Of a stretch of 64,000 nt of DNA, positions 51,545 through 61,026 are shown one piece after another. The stretch covers positions 2,542,001 to 2,606,000 of the forward strand of contig NZ_CP106798.1 of NCBI RefSeq assembly GCF_025642155.1, given 5' to 3'. This DNA comes from Streptomyces sp. HUAS 15-9. Its GTDB lineage: Bacteria; Actinomycetota; Actinomycetes; Streptomycetales; Streptomycetaceae. The notes under the pieces were generated by a model. The model made no database searches. It saw only the letters and a program-made list of their open reading frames with translations, and was not told the DNA's origin. The position numbers were made by a program, and so were the translations under genes. Each line of letters starts with the position of its first letter. Position 1 is the first letter of the stretch.

Positions 51545-52881
51545 TTCTCCTCCCCCGGGTTTTCTGTTTCGCCTGCGCGGGGGGAATCCCCGGCCTCCGC
51601 GTCCGCGGAAGTGGTCCAGGGACGGCACATTCCCACGAAGCAGGCCAGGGCCACCAGCGCTCCGGCCAGTTGGACCAGTGCCATCGGTACGGCGGTGTGC
51701 TCCCCGGCGACTCCGACGAGCGGGGAGGCGACGGCCCCGACGAGGAAGGAGGTGGTGCCGAGCAGCGCGGAGGCGGAGCCGGCGGCGTGCCGGGTGCGCA
51801 GCAGGGCGAGGGACTGTGTGTTGGGGAGGGTGATGCCCATCGCGGACATCAGGACGAAGAGCGCGGCGGCGACCGGGGCCAGGCCCACCTCGCCGAGGGC
51901 GCCGGTGGACATCAGCAGCAGGGCGGTCGCGGCGAGGACGGTCACGGTCAGGCCGACGGCCAGCACCTTGTCCAGACGCACCCGGCCGACCAGCACCTTG
52001 CCGTTGATCTGTCCGGCGATCACCAGGCCGACCGAGTTGAGGCCGAACAGCAGGCTGAAGGTCTGCGGGGAGGCGCCGTAGATCTCCTGGACGACGAAGG
52101 GCGAGGCGGATATGTAGGCGAACAGCGCGGCGAAGGCGAAGCCGCCGGCGAGCATGTAGCCGGTGAAGGGGAGGTCGGAGAGCAGACCGCGCATCGCGCG
52201 CAGGGCCTCGCGGCCCCCGCCCTCGTGGCGTTCGGCGGGCGGCAGGGTCTCGGGGAGCCGGAACCAGACAAGCGTGGCGAGCACGGCGCCGACCACGGTG
52301 AGGATCACGAAGACGCCCCGCCAGTCCGTGACCCGCAGGATCTGCCCGCCGATCAGTGGCGCGACGATCGGCGCGGTCCCGGATATCAGCATCAGGGTGG
52401 AGAAGAAGCGGGCCATGGCCACGCCGTCGTAGAGGTCGCGTACGACGGCCCGCGCGATGACGATCCCGGCCGCGCCCGCGAGGCCCTGGGCCAGCCGGAG
52501 GGCGACCAGGGTCTCGACGGTGGGCGCCACCGCGCACAGGGCGGTGGCGACGAGGTAGACGGCGAGGCCGACGAGGAGCGGGCGTCTGCGGCCCCAGCGG
52601 TCGCTCATCGGGCCGACCACCAGCTGCCCGAGCGCCATTCCGGCGAGGCAGGCGGTGAGCGTGAGCTGGACGGTCGCGGCGGGTGCGTGCAGGGAGCGGG
52701 TGACCTCCGGCAGGGACGGGAGGTACATGTCCATCGCGAGCGGGGGCGTGGCGGTGAGGCCGCCGAGGACGAGGGTGACGAGAAGGCCGGTGCCACGGGC
52801 CGAGCGGGTGGCCGGGTTCCGGGGTGCGGGCTGCTGCCGCTCCATGTCCGGTGTCGACGCCGCTGACGCGTGCTCGGGCAT
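51541..52881 (-). CDS. MFS exporter, Bcr/CflA (DHA1) family
   Basis: The 446-residue protein has 12 membrane helices after a cytoplasmic N-terminus. PPLAMDMYLPSLPEVTRSL in helix 1 is the Bcr/CflA signature. GPMSDRWGRRRPLLVGL is motif A and GAAGIVIARAVVRDLYDG is the helix-5 region. The family exports drugs such as bicyclomycin and chloramphenicol or amino acids. The start is ATG 52881. The stop overlaps the following hydrolase CTG. An exporter coupled to a hydrolase suggests handling of the same compound; that is inference. Confidence 0.92.
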   Translation of the reverse strand: MPEHASAASTPDMERQQPAPRNPATRSARGTGLLVTLVLGGLTATPPLAMDMYLPSLPEVTRSLHAPAATVQLTLTACLAGMALGQLVVGPMSDRWGRRRPLLVGLAVYLVATALCAVAPTVETLVALRLAQGLAGAAGIVIARAVVRDLYDGVAMARFFSTLMLISGTAPIVAPLIGGQILRVTDWRGVFVILTVVGAVLATLVWFRLPETLPPAERHEGGGREALRAMRGLLSDLPFTGYMLAGGFAFAALFAYISASPFVVQEIYGASPQTFSLLFGLNSVGLVIAGQINGKVLVGRVRLDKVLAVGLTVTVLAATALLLMSTGALGEVGLAPVAAALFVLMSAMGITLPNTQSLALLRTRHAAGSASALLGTTSFLVGAVASPLVGVAGEHTAVPMALVQLAGALVALACFVGMCRPWTTSADAEAGDSPRAGETENPGEEN

Positions 52882-52987
52882 GTGTCGTCCCTCCCCTTTT
52901 TCGGCCGCTCCGGTTTTCCGGCCTCGTCGATCGCTTTGCTCGAAGCGACACCTATGCTCTCAGCTCGTACGCGGTGTCGAGGGTCAC

Positions 52988-54016
52988 ATGAGCGAGGGCG
53001 GGGCCGGGATGGCGGAGCGGAACGTGAGGTGGGGAATCCTGGCGACGGGCGGGATCGCGGCGGCGTTCGCGGCGGATCTGGTCGACCTGCCGGACGCGGA
53101 GATCGCGGCGGTGGCCTCGCGCAGCCTCGGCCCCGCGCGGGTGTTCGCCGAGCGGTTCGGGATCGGGCGGGCGTACGGCGACTGGGCTTCGCTCGCCGCC
53201 GACGAGGACATCGATGTCGTGTACGTCGCCACCCCGCACTCCGCCCACCGGGCAGCCGCCGGGCTGTGTCTGGAGGCCGGGCGCAACGTGCTGTGCGAGA
53301 AAGCGTTCACGCTCAACGCGCGCGAGGCGGAGGAACTGGTCGCGCTGGCGAAGGAGCGCGGCAGCTTCCTGATGGAAGCGATGTGGATGTACTGCAACCC
53401 GCTGATCCGGCGGCTGAAGGCGCTGGTCGACGATGGGGCGATCGGCGAGGTGCGCACCGTGCACGCCGACTTCGGTCTCGCGGGTCCCTTCCCCTCCGCC
53501 CACCGGCTGCGGGATCCGGCGCAGGGCGGCGGGGCGCTGCTGGATCTGGGTGTGTATCCGGTGTCGTTCGCGCAGTTGCTGCTGGGTGAGCCGGCGGACG
53601 TGCTGGCGAGAGCGGTGCTCTCGGACGAGTGTGTCGATCTGCAGACGGGAGCACTGCTCTCCTGGGAGAGCGGGGCTCTCGCCTCGGTGCACTGCTCCGT
53701 CGTCGGCGGTACGGCGAACACCGCGTCGGTCACGGGATCGCTCGGCCGTATCGACATCCCGACCGGCTTCTTCCACCCCGACCGCTTCGTCCTGCACCGT
53801 GACGGCCGCGACCCGGAGGAGTTCGTCCTGGACCCGGCCGACGGGCCGCGCACCAGCCTGCGGCACGAGGCGACGGAGGTCATGCGGGCCCTGCGGGCCG
53901 GTGAGACCGAGTCCCCGCTCGTACCGCTCGACGGCACCCTCGCCGTGATGCGGACGCTGGACGCGATACGGGAGCGGATCGGGGTGCGGTACCCCGGGGA
54001 GGCGGTCCCGGTCTGA
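52988..54016 (+). CDS. Gfo/Idh/MocA-family NAD(P)-dependent oxidoreductase
   Basis: The 342-residue protein has an N-terminal Rossmann motif [17 protein letters not shown] (about 15-31), [34 protein letters not shown] (Glu-Lys active-site motif) and [37 protein letters not shown] in the C-terminal domain resembles dimeric dihydrodiol/xylose dehydrogenases of the family. The start is ATG 52988; ATG 53009 is also possible. It is divergent from the Bcr/CflA exporter across 106 bp. Substrate, probably a sugar or cyclic polyol, is unknown. Confidence 0.9.
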   Translation: MSEGGAGMAERNVRWGILATGGIAAAFAADLVDLPDAEIAAVASRSLGPARVFAERFGIGRAYGDWASLAADEDIDVVYVATPHSAHRAAAGLCLEAGRNVLCEKAFTLNAREAEELVALAKERGSFLMEAMWMYCNPLIRRLKALVDDGAIGEVRTVHADFGLAGPFPSAHRLRDPAQGGGALLDLGVYPVSFAQLLLGEPADVLARAVLSDECVDLQTGALLSWESGALASVHCSVVGGTANTASVTGSLGRIDIPTGFFHPDRFVLHRDGRDPEEFVLDPADGPRTSLRHEATEVMRALRAGETESPLVPLDGTLAVMRTLDAIRERIGVRYPGEAVPV

Positions 54017-54128
54017 GCCGTCTGAGCCCAGAGGGCGTCCCGGTCCGAGCCCATGGGTGCGGCCCGAGGCGACCGTATGGCGGATACTTGATTTCGCATC
54101 GCGGAGGCGGCGCCTACGCTGCGGTGCC

Positions 54129-54887
54129 ATGACTGACAAGGAATCGAGGATCGCGGTGGTGACCGGCGCCGGATCCGGTATCGGGCGCGCGGTCGCCGTG
54201 GAGCTGATGCACGCCGGCTGGTCGGTGGCGCTGGCCGGGCGGCGCACGGAGAGGCTGGCGGGGACGGCGGCACTGGTTCCCGACGGCGAGTCGCTCGCCG
54301 TACGCACCGATGTCGCGGACCCCGACGACGTCACGGCCCTCTTCGCCGCCGTGCGCGACCGGTTCGGGCGGGTGGACCTGCTCTTCAACAACGCGGGCAC
54401 ATTCGGACCCGGCGGGGTGCCCGTGGAGGACCTGCCCTTCGAGGCCTGGCGGCATGTGGTGGACACCAACCTCAACGGGGCGTTCCTGTGCGCGCAGGCG
54501 GCGTACCGACAGATGAAGGAGCAGAAGCCGCAGGGCGGCCGGATCATCAACAACGGTTCCATCTCCGCCCATACGCCCCGGCCGCACTCGGCCGCCTACA
54601 CCGCGACCAAGCACGCGCTGACCGGCCTCACCAAGTCGCTGTCGCTGGACGGGCGGCCGTACGGCATCGCCGTCGGGCAGATCGACATCGGCAACGCGGC
54701 CACCGCCATGACGGCACGGATGGGAACGGGCGCGCTGCAGGCGAACGGCGAGACGGCACCGGAGCCGGTGATGGACGTGGCCGACGTGGCGCGCACCGTG
54801 CGGCACATGGCCGAGCTGCCGCTGGAGGCGAATGTGCAGTTCGCAACGGTGCTGGCGACGACGATGCCGTACACGGGACGGGGCTGA
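54129..54887 (+). CDS. Short-chain dehydrogenase/reductase
   Basis: The 252-residue classical SDR has the cofactor motif [12 protein letters not shown] (13-24), GRRTERL (Arg suggests NADP), DVADPDDV and [10 protein letters not shown]. The active site is Ser in [24 protein letters not shown] with Tyr and Lys. The start is ATG 54129. A TACGCT hexamer lies nine bases upstream, so the transcript may be leaderless or have a very short leader. It stands downstream of the Gfo/Idh gene by 112 bp and may not share its promoter. Confidence 0.92.
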   Translation: MTDKESRIAVVTGAGSGIGRAVAVELMHAGWSVALAGRRTERLAGTAALVPDGESLAVRTDVADPDDVTALFAAVRDRFGRVDLLFNNAGTFGPGGVPVEDLPFEAWRHVVDTNLNGAFLCAQAAYRQMKEQKPQGGRIINNGSISAHTPRPHSAAYTATKHALTGLTKSLSLDGRPYGIAVGQIDIGNAATAMTARMGTGALQANGETAPEPVMDVADVARTVRHMAELPLEANVQFATVLATTMPYTGRG

Positions 54888-55153
54888 GCGCCCCCACGCT
54901 CCGTCAACTCCCCAACCTGCACAAGCGGAATTTGAACATCCGCGGTATTGCGGCCGGTAGCGGGCCTATGCTCAACTTCCTCCACAAGAACTTCACACTT
55001 GGAGCATCCAGGTTCCGCTGACCACACCGATGGGGGGAGGCGGCAGCCGTTCCACCGGACCGGGTTGGGGGTGGACCTCGCGAGGGACCGCGGGGTACGC
55101 ACCGGTGGGTGGAACGGCTGTCGCGTGGACCGGCTGCCGAGTCGGTCGGCTTC

Positions 55154-56371
55154 TCAACCGCGGCCGGCGCGCTCCACGTCCGTCTCGTCCAGGCCCGTCT
55201 CCCGCGCATGCTTGCCTGTGGCCCTCTTTGCGGCCCTCCCCGCGGCGTTGCCCGCGTTCTTCCCCGCCCAGCGCCGCCGCAGTGCCCACACGCCGCCTCC
55301 CAGCAGCGCCACCGTCCCGGCGCCCCCTTCCAGCAGGCGCCAGGTCGACGGGCGTCCGGACGCCGAGCCGGGCGCGCCCGCGGCGGCTCGGGCCGACTTC
55401 GCCTTCGCCCCGCCCTCGCTGAGCGGCTCGACCAGCGTGCCCACCGCCTGCGCCGAACTCCCCGCGCCGAAGCCCCAGTCGAGAAGGGCGGCGGTCTCCT
55501 CGTAGACGGCGTTGCTGCCGGCGGGGTGCATCACGGTGACCAGCAGGGTGCGGCCGCCGCGGGTGGCCGCGCCGGTGAAGGTGTTGCCGGCATGGCTGGT
55601 GTAGCCGTTCTTCACGCCGATCAGCCCCTTGTACGCGCCTCGGCCCCAGGCCCCCGTCAGCAGGCGGTCGGTGTTCTGGATCTGGAAGGTCTTCTTGCCG
55701 CCCGCCGGGAAGTCGGCGGTCCTGGTGCCGCAGTATCCGCGGAAGTCCTCGTTCTTCAGTCCATGACGGGCGAAAAGGGTCAGATCGTAGGCCGAGGACA
55801 GCTGTTCCGGGTGGTCGAAGCCGTCGGGGCTGACGACATGGGTGTCCAAGGCCTGCAGGTCCTCGGCCTCGGCCTGCATCTCCGCGACGGTCTTCGCGAC
55901 CCCGCCGTTCATGAGGGCCAGCACATGCACCGCGTCGTTGCCGGAGTGCAGGAACACTCCCTGCCAGAGCTGCTCGACGGTGTAGGTGATGCCGGGCTTG
56001 ACGCCGACGAGGCTGGAGCCGGACGGTATCCCGGCCAGATCGGCGTCGGTGACCTTGTACCGCTCGGTCCGCTCGAACTTCTTCAGCACGGTGTCCGCGA
56101 ACAGCATCTTCAGCGTGGACGCGGGCGGCAGACGCCGGTGCGCGTTGAACGCGGCGAGCACCTCCCCGCTCCCGCCGTCGGCGACGATCCAGGAGCGGGC
56201 GGTGAGCTTCTTGGGCAGACCGGTGGCGCCCCGCGCCTGGATTCCGCCACGGGCCAGCCGGTCCCCGCCGATGACGGCCGTGGCGTGGGCGGGGCCGGCC
56301 GCGGACAGGGGAAGGGCGGCGGCCGTCAGACCGAGAGCGGCACGCCGGGTGAGCCGAGAAGAATCGCGCAT
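55154..56371 (-). CDS. D-alanyl-D-alanine carboxypeptidase (S11), membrane-anchored
   Basis: The 405-residue penicillin-binding protein trims peptidoglycan pentapeptides. It has a Tat/Sec-like signal (RLTRRAALGLTAAALPLSAAGPAHA). The SxxK motif is in PPASTLKMLF (about 83), SxN is HSGNDAVHVL (about 140), and KTG is replaced by KNG in IGVKNGYTSHAG (about 244). A C-terminal Ala-rich linker and a membrane helix (LLEGGAGTVALLGGGVWALRRRW) anchor it. ATG 56371 precedes the twin-Arg segment; ATG 56395 is an alternative. The Thr-to-Asn change in KTG occurs in some actinobacterial members. Confidence 0.9.
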   Translation of the reverse strand: MRDSSRLTRRAALGLTAAALPLSAAGPAHATAVIGGDRLARGGIQARGATGLPKKLTARSWIVADGGSGEVLAAFNAHRRLPPASTLKMLFADTVLKKFERTERYKVTDADLAGIPSGSSLVGVKPGITYTVEQLWQGVFLHSGNDAVHVLALMNGGVAKTVAEMQAEAEDLQALDTHVVSPDGFDHPEQLSSAYDLTLFARHGLKNEDFRGYCGTRTADFPAGGKKTFQIQNTDRLLTGAWGRGAYKGLIGVKNGYTSHAGNTFTGAATRGGRTLLVTVMHPAGSNAVYEETAALLDWGFGAGSSAQAVGTLVEPLSEGGAKAKSARAAAGAPGSASGRPSTWRLLEGGAGTVALLGGGVWALRRRWAGKNAGNAAGRAAKRATGKHARETGLDETDVERAGRG

Positions 56372-56426
56372 CCCGGGACCGTACACCGCACTCAACAGCG
56401 GTTTCCTTGCAGGAGGCCCTCTACAG

Positions 56427-56467
56427 GCTAGGAATTTGCTGTCTTATGAAAATTTGATTCCCTAGCC
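56427..56467. promoter_or_regulatory. GGCTAGGAAT / ATTCCCTAGCC inverted repeat upstream of ABC operon
   Basis: 10-bp arms with one bulged base flank a 20-nt A/T-rich spacer, an unusual low-GC pocket. It lies between the divergent carboxypeptidase and ABC permease genes and could be an operator for either. Confidence 0.5.
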
Positions 56468-56571
56468 CGCTTTCTCAGCTCTGACACACGTTTTACTCAG
56501 TGCGCCGCAAAGGTTCCTCCATAGCTTGTGGCCGCGCCCACAGCGGGCGCCAAGAACCTTCGAGGAACGGG

Positions 56572-58047
56572 ATGTTTGGCATCTATCTCAAGCGCGAGCT
56601 GGGCCGCCGCAAGAAGGCGGCCCTGGTCATCGCACTGGGTCTGGCGCTCGGTATCGCGCTGGTCATCACCGTCAGCTCGGTGTCGGCCGGTATGACGCAG
56701 GCGCAGGACAAAGTCCTGAAATCGCTCTACGGTCTCGGCACCGACATGACGGTCACCAAGGCACAATCCGCACCGAAGGCCGGCAGTTCGCAGGGCCCGA
56801 ACTTCAAGTTCGACGCCAAATCGAGCTCGAAGACCTCGCAGAGCTCCGACCGGGTGATGACACAGGGCGGTCAGGCCCTGAAGGCCTCCCTCGTCGAGAA
56901 GGTCTCCGCGCAGAAGGGCGTGGCGAGCGCGGTCGGTGCCCTCTCCCTGAACGTCACCAAGGTCGACGGCTCCTTCACCCAGGGCAAGGCGCAGAGCTCC
57001 AGCGGCAGCGGCAGCAACGGCCGGGCCCAGGGCGGACCGGGCGGACCGGGCGGCTCCACCGGCGGCAGCGGCCAGCCGCAGGTGCAGGGCGGCGGCGCCG
57101 ACTTCGACGTCAACAACTACTCCGTGGCCGGCATCGACGTCACCGACCAGGAGCTCGGCCCGCTGGCCTCGACGAAGATCACCTCGGGCAGGACGTTCAC
57201 CGCGTCGCAGACCGACGCCAAGGTCGCGGTGGTCAGCAAGTCCTACGCCAAGTCGAAGAAGTACAAGGTGGGTTCGACCTTCAAGATCTCCGGCACCAAG
57301 TACACGGTCATCGGCATCGCGACACCCAGCAGCAGCGAGTCCAGCACCGACGTCTATCTGCCGCTGAAGCAGGCGCAGACGCTGGCCGACGCCAAGAACA
57401 AGGTCACCACGATCTACGTCAAGGCGACCGACTCCCAGCGGATCTCCGCCGTGAAGAAGGAGATCCAGGCGAACATCTCCGGCACGACGGTCACCACCTC
57501 CTCCGATCTGGCGTCCACCGTCTCCGGTTCGCTGTCCACCGCCTCCAGCCTCGCCGCCGGCGTCGGCAAGTGGCTGTCGATCGCGGTGCTGGCCGCGGCC
57601 TTCCTGGTGGCCGCGCTGCTCACCTCCTCGGCCGTGTCCCGCCGTGTGCGTGAGTTCGGCACTCTGAAGGCGCTGGGCTGGCCCTCACGCAAGGTGACCC
57701 GTCAGGTCGTCGGCGAGTCCATGGTCAACGGTCTGATCGGCGGCGCCCTCGGCATCGCCCTGGGCCTCGCGGCCGCCTACACGGTCACCGCGATCAGCCC
57801 CAAGCTGACCGCACAGCTCGGCAGCACCGGCGGCGGGCCCGGCGGCAACATGGGCGGACCGGGCGGCGGCGGTCCCGGCCGGTCCACCGCGAGCAAGCTG
57901 GAGAGCGCCCTGACCGCGCCCGTCTCGATGACCACCATCGCGCTCGCGGTGGGCCTAGCGGTCACCGGCGGTCTGATCGCCGGCGCGATGGGCGGCTGGC
58001 GCGCCTCCCGGATGCGCCCCGCCGACGCCCTGCGCAGCGTCTCGTAA
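56572..58047 (+). CDS. FtsX-like ABC transporter permease (MacB-type)
   Basis: The 491-residue protein has one N-terminal helix (KKAALVIALGLALGIALVITVSSV), a large extracytoplasmic domain of about 300 residues with Gly/Ser/Gln-rich stretches (SSGSGSNGRAQGGPGGPGG), and three C-terminal helices with SAVSRRVREFGTLKALGWPSRKV. This is the MacB/FtsX fold used in mechanotransmission or lipoprotein/drug export. Length of the low-complexity insert is unusual. GAGGAACGGG precedes ATG 56572. The ATPase gene follows 44 bp downstream. Confidence 0.9.
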   Translation: MFGIYLKRELGRRKKAALVIALGLALGIALVITVSSVSAGMTQAQDKVLKSLYGLGTDMTVTKAQSAPKAGSSQGPNFKFDAKSSSKTSQSSDRVMTQGGQALKASLVEKVSAQKGVASAVGALSLNVTKVDGSFTQGKAQSSSGSGSNGRAQGGPGGPGGSTGGSGQPQVQGGGADFDVNNYSVAGIDVTDQELGPLASTKITSGRTFTASQTDAKVAVVSKSYAKSKKYKVGSTFKISGTKYTVIGIATPSSSESSTDVYLPLKQAQTLADAKNKVTTIYVKATDSQRISAVKKEIQANISGTTVTTSSDLASTVSGSLSTASSLAAGVGKWLSIAVLAAAFLVAALLTSSAVSRRVREFGTLKALGWPSRKVTRQVVGESMVNGLIGGALGIALGLAAAYTVTAISPKLTAQLGSTGGGPGGNMGGPGGGGPGRSTASKLESALTAPVSMTTIALAVGLAVTGGLIAGAMGGWRASRMRPADALRSVS

Positions 58048-58091
58048 CACCCCCTGCCCTCACCCACGCCTTCGCTACTCACGGAGCACCC

Positions 58092-58862
58092 ATGTACAGA
58101 CTCACCGGCGTCACCAAGCGCTACACCCGGGGCAAGGAGACGGTGGAGGCGCTGCGCGGCATCGACCTCACCATCGAGGACGGCGACCAGCTCGTCATCC
58201 AGGGCCCCACCGGCGGCGGCAAGTCCACCCTCCTCCAGATGATCGGCGGCCTGGACCGCCCGTCCGCCGGCAGCGTCGAGCTGGACGGCGTCGACCTCGC
58301 CACCATCAGCGAGGCCAGGCTGACCCGGCTGCGCGCCGAGAAGATCGGCATCATCTTCCAGGCGTTCAACCTCATCCCGACACTGACCGCGCAGGAGAAC
58401 GTCGAGACGGCGCTGGTCCCCCTCGGCGTCAAGCCGGCCGAGCGCCGCGAGCGGGCGGCGGAGGCCCTGCACTCGGTCGGCCTCGGCGAGCGCCTCGGTC
58501 ATGTCCCGTCCGAGATGTCCGGCGGCCAGCAGCAGCGTGTCGCCATCGCCCGCGCGCTGGTCAAGCGACCGAAGGTGCTGCTGGCCGACGAGCCCACCGG
58601 CAACCTCGACGAGGGCACCCGCGACGACATCATGGCCCTGCTGGAGGGCCTGTGGCGGGAGCACGGCCTCACCTTCGTCATGGTCACCCCCGACTCGTCG
58701 ATCGCCCGCCGCGCCCCGCGCCTGGCCACCATCAGGGCCGGACAGATCACGCTCACCGAGCAGGGCGGCGGACAGTACGCACAGCAGGTCCAGGGCATGC
58801 GGCAGCAGGCGTACGACGCCCAGCAGCAGCCGTACGTCCAGTACGACGGCCAGGCCCACTGA
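58092..58862 (+). CDS. LolD/MacB-type ABC ATP-binding protein
   Basis: The 256-residue ATPase has Walker A GPTGGGKSTLLQMIGGLD (about 41), Q-loop FQAFNLIPTLTAQENV, signature MSGGQQQRVAIARAL, Walker B VLLADEPTGNLDEGTRDD and H-region FVMVTPDSSIARRAPR. The H-loop His is replaced by Pro-Asp (TPDSS, usually THD). The Gln-rich tail (QVQGMRQQAYDAQQQPYVQY) is odd. It pairs with the upstream permease. Confidence 0.92.
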   Translation: MYRLTGVTKRYTRGKETVEALRGIDLTIEDGDQLVIQGPTGGGKSTLLQMIGGLDRPSAGSVELDGVDLATISEARLTRLRAEKIGIIFQAFNLIPTLTAQENVETALVPLGVKPAERRERAAEALHSVGLGERLGHVPSEMSGGQQQRVAIARALVKRPKVLLADEPTGNLDEGTRDDIMALLEGLWREHGLTFVMVTPDSSIARRAPRLATIRAGQITLTEQGGGQYAQQVQGMRQQAYDAQQQPYVQYDGQAH

Positions 58863-58888
58863 GCGGCCGGCTCCCGTCGGGGCCGCTC
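58861..58888. terminator. Hairpin between convergent ABC and aldo-keto reductase genes
   Basis: GAGCGGCC (58861-58868) and GGCCGCTC (58881-58888) are perfect 8-bp arms around 12 nt. The hairpin overlaps the end of both genes. Confidence 0.7.
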
Positions 58889-59909
58889 AGCTGCCGCGTA
58901 TCCGGTCGACCTCGGCCAGCTGCCCGGCGGTGAGCGGCCCCTTCGCGATCGCGCCCGCGTTCTGCTCCGCCTGGGCGACCGAGCGGAACCCCGGGATCGG
59001 CACGGTGCGCGGGCTGCGCGCCCACAGCCAGGCGAGGGCGCCCCGGGCGAGCGTACGGCCGTCGCTGGTCAGGACGGAGCGCAGCGCGTCGACCCGGGCG
59101 AGCCACTGCGGGTCGGCGCCGGAGCCGTCGCCGAATCCCGGGAGCCAGGCCGGGGGCCTGCTGCGGATGTCCCCGGATTCGAGCCCGGCGTGCCGCCTGC
59201 CGCCGAGCAGCCCCATCGCGAGGGGACTGCGGTTGTTGCCGGTGAGCTCCAACTCCTCACAGAGCCGCAGAAGTTGCGGGGCGTCCTGGAGCACGTTCAG
59301 TGCGTGCTGCACGGCCGTGCAGTGCTCGCCCTGTGCGAAGACGGCGGCGCGTTCGGGGTCGTCGGTGCTCCAGGCGTACGCGCGGATGAGTCCCTCGCGG
59401 ACGAACTCCTCGCACTGGTCGCGGAGTCCGGCGGCCCTGACCGGATCCGCGTCGGAGATGTGCAGCTGGTAGAGGTCGATGTGCTCGGTGCCGAGGCGGC
59501 GCAGGGAGGCTTCGAGGGCACGGCGGGCGTGGGCCGGGGAGTCGTCGGCGCCGACCAGGGTGCGGGTGTCCTCGTCGAAGGCGTTGCCCCACTTGGTGGC
59601 GATGACGACGTCGTCCCGCCGTTTGCCGGGGGCACGGCCGAGCACGCGCTCGCTGTGCCCGAGGCCTCCCCCAAGCTCTCAACTTCGTTCGAGCAGGGAG
59701 GTACCCCCATCGTCCGCGGTGTCGAAGAAGGTGACACCGAGGTCGAGGGCGCGGTGGATCGCCCGTACGGACTCCTCGTCGTCGACCTTGCCCCAGCCGA
59801 GCGGCTGCCCGTCGGCGTCCGCCCACTCCCCACCGATCGCCCAGCAGCCGAAGCCGAGCGCGCTCACTTCGATTCCGCTGCGTCCCAGAATCCTGGTGTT
59901 GGTCTCCAT
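58887..59909 (-). pseudogene. Aldo/keto reductase gene interrupted by a 46-bp element
   Basis: From ATG 59909 the protein starts TRILGRSGIEVSALGFGCWAIGG and runs to HRALDLGVTFFDTAD, the family's catalytic Asp region. The frame then enters a 46-bp inserted element and stops (DGGTSLLERS-stop). After the element the coding sequence resumes with GHSERVLGRAPGKRRDDVVIATKWG (catalytic Lys region) and YQLHISDADPV, and reaches a normal C-terminus. Without the element the gene would encode about 330 residues. The downstream part has an open frame of 252 codons but lacks the cofactor-site N-terminus. Confidence 0.9.
59665..59710. mobile_element. 46-bp palindromic repeat element inserted in a gene
   Basis: The insert reads CCTCCCCCAAGCTCTCAACT through GAGCAGGGAGGTACCCCCAT. 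It carries complementary ends (GGGGG near both edges opposed by CCCCC) and an inner CTC...GAG stem. I recall near-identical short palindromic elements at many places in Streptomyces genomes. It replaces about eight bases of the aldo/keto reductase gene and adds an in-frame stop. Confidence 0.75.
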
Positions 59910-59965
59910 GGACAGGGAAGCTAGAAGTTGAAGTGCGCACGAACACAAGCGGTGTTCGTGGGCAT

Positions 59966-60292
59966 TCAGGCCTGCCCGGTCTCGAAGCGGGAGATCCGCC
60001 CGTCGTCCTCGACGGTGAAGCTCCACCTGGTGCGCATCTCGCCCCAGGTGTCGTTGCTGTAGCGGGCGACGAGGGCCCGGCCGCCGCGGGCCTCGTTGTC
60101 GACCTCCATGTGACCGTGGGTGGAGAAGATCTCCCGGTCGATCCAGTCGGCGAGGTCGCGGTCGGAGCCGTCGTCGGACATCGTCGCGCCGGGGGCGAGG
60201 ATCTGCAGGAAGCCCTCGCGGTCATGGGCGTTGACAGCGGTGACGAAGGCCCGGACGGCCGGATCGCTGAGTTTGGCTGGCTGAATCGTCAT
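59966..60292 (-). CDS. NTF2-like (SnoaL-type) small protein
   Basis: The 108-residue protein MTIQPAKLSD... shows FVTAVNAHDREGFLQILAPGATMSDDGSDRDLADWIDREIF then WGEMRTRWSFTVEDDGRISRFETGQ, the cone-shaped nuclear-transport-factor-2 fold. Such proteins are isomerases, hydrolases or ligand carriers; residues are not enough to choose. It lies 57 bp upstream of the broken aldo/keto reductase on the same strand. Confidence 0.85.
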   Translation of the reverse strand: MTIQPAKLSDPAVRAFVTAVNAHDREGFLQILAPGATMSDDGSDRDLADWIDREIFSTHGHMEVDNEARGGRALVARYSNDTWGEMRTRWSFTVEDDGRISRFETGQA

Positions 60293-60433
60293 GCCAGCCA
60301 GACTCACACCGCTCCCTGGGCCCCGCCACCCGAACGGCGTCCCGGACAGGCCGCGCGAGTGTGCCCGATGCGACGGTGGATACGCGGAGGGGACCTTGTT
60401 CCTGCTGTCTGCCTGTCCTGATGGAGAGTCACC

Positions 60434-60979
60434 GTGACCTGTTACGACCGACGTGATCTGGGCCTGCTGCTGCTCCGAATGGGTACCGGCGGGGTGCTCG
60501 CCGCACACGGCGCGCAGAAGCTACTCGGCTGGTTCGGCGGGGGTGGCATCGAGGAGACCGGCAAGTTCATGGAGTCCATCGGCTACTCACCGGGGAAAGA
60601 GAGTGCGGTGACGGCAGGGCTCGCGGAGGCGGGCGGCGGCACCCTGCTGGCGCTGGGCCTGGCCACGCCGGCCGCGGGTGCGGTGACGGCCGGCGCGATG
60701 GCGGGCGCGGCCACGATCGCCGCACCCAACGGCTTCTTCGCCTATGAGGGCGGTTACGAGTACCCGGTGGTTCTCGGCCTGGCCGCGACCGCCCTCGCCG
60801 TCACCGGCCCCGGCCGTCTCTCCCTCGACCATGCCCTCGGCCATGTCTTCGACCGCGGCTGGATGGTCCCCGTGGCCCTGGGCGTGACGGCGGCGGTCAC
60901 GGCGGTGGTGGTGGGGGCGCGGAACAGCCGGGTGCGGCAGCAGAAGGAGGGGGAACAGGAGTCGCTGTTCGACGAGTAG
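60434..60979 (+). CDS. DoxX-family membrane protein
   Basis: The 181-residue protein starts at GTG 60434, with GGAGAGTC upstream. It has four helices; the family motif GVLAAHGAQKLLGWFGGGG lies in the first third and NGFFAYEGGYEYPVVLGLAA follows. DoxX-like proteins associate with membrane redox enzymes and thiol-stress responses. A basic, Glu-rich cytoplasmic tail (RQQKEGEQESLFDE) ends the protein. It is divergent from the NTF2-like gene across 141 bp. Confidence 0.85.
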   Translation: MTCYDRRDLGLLLLRMGTGGVLAAHGAQKLLGWFGGGGIEETGKFMESIGYSPGKESAVTAGLAEAGGGTLLALGLATPAAGAVTAGAMAGAATIAAPNGFFAYEGGYEYPVVLGLAATALAVTGPGRLSLDHALGHVFDRGWMVPVALGVTAAVTAVVVGARNSRVRQQKEGEQESLFDE

Positions 60980-61026
60980 CCGAGCGGCAGGGGAACCGCG
61001 CAGCGATGCCGTGGCAGGCTGCCCGC

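Noticed and set aside
59679..60026. Separate 115-codon gene upstream of the aldo/keto reductase
   Set aside because: It contains the broken N-terminal half of the reductase, ending inside the inserted element.
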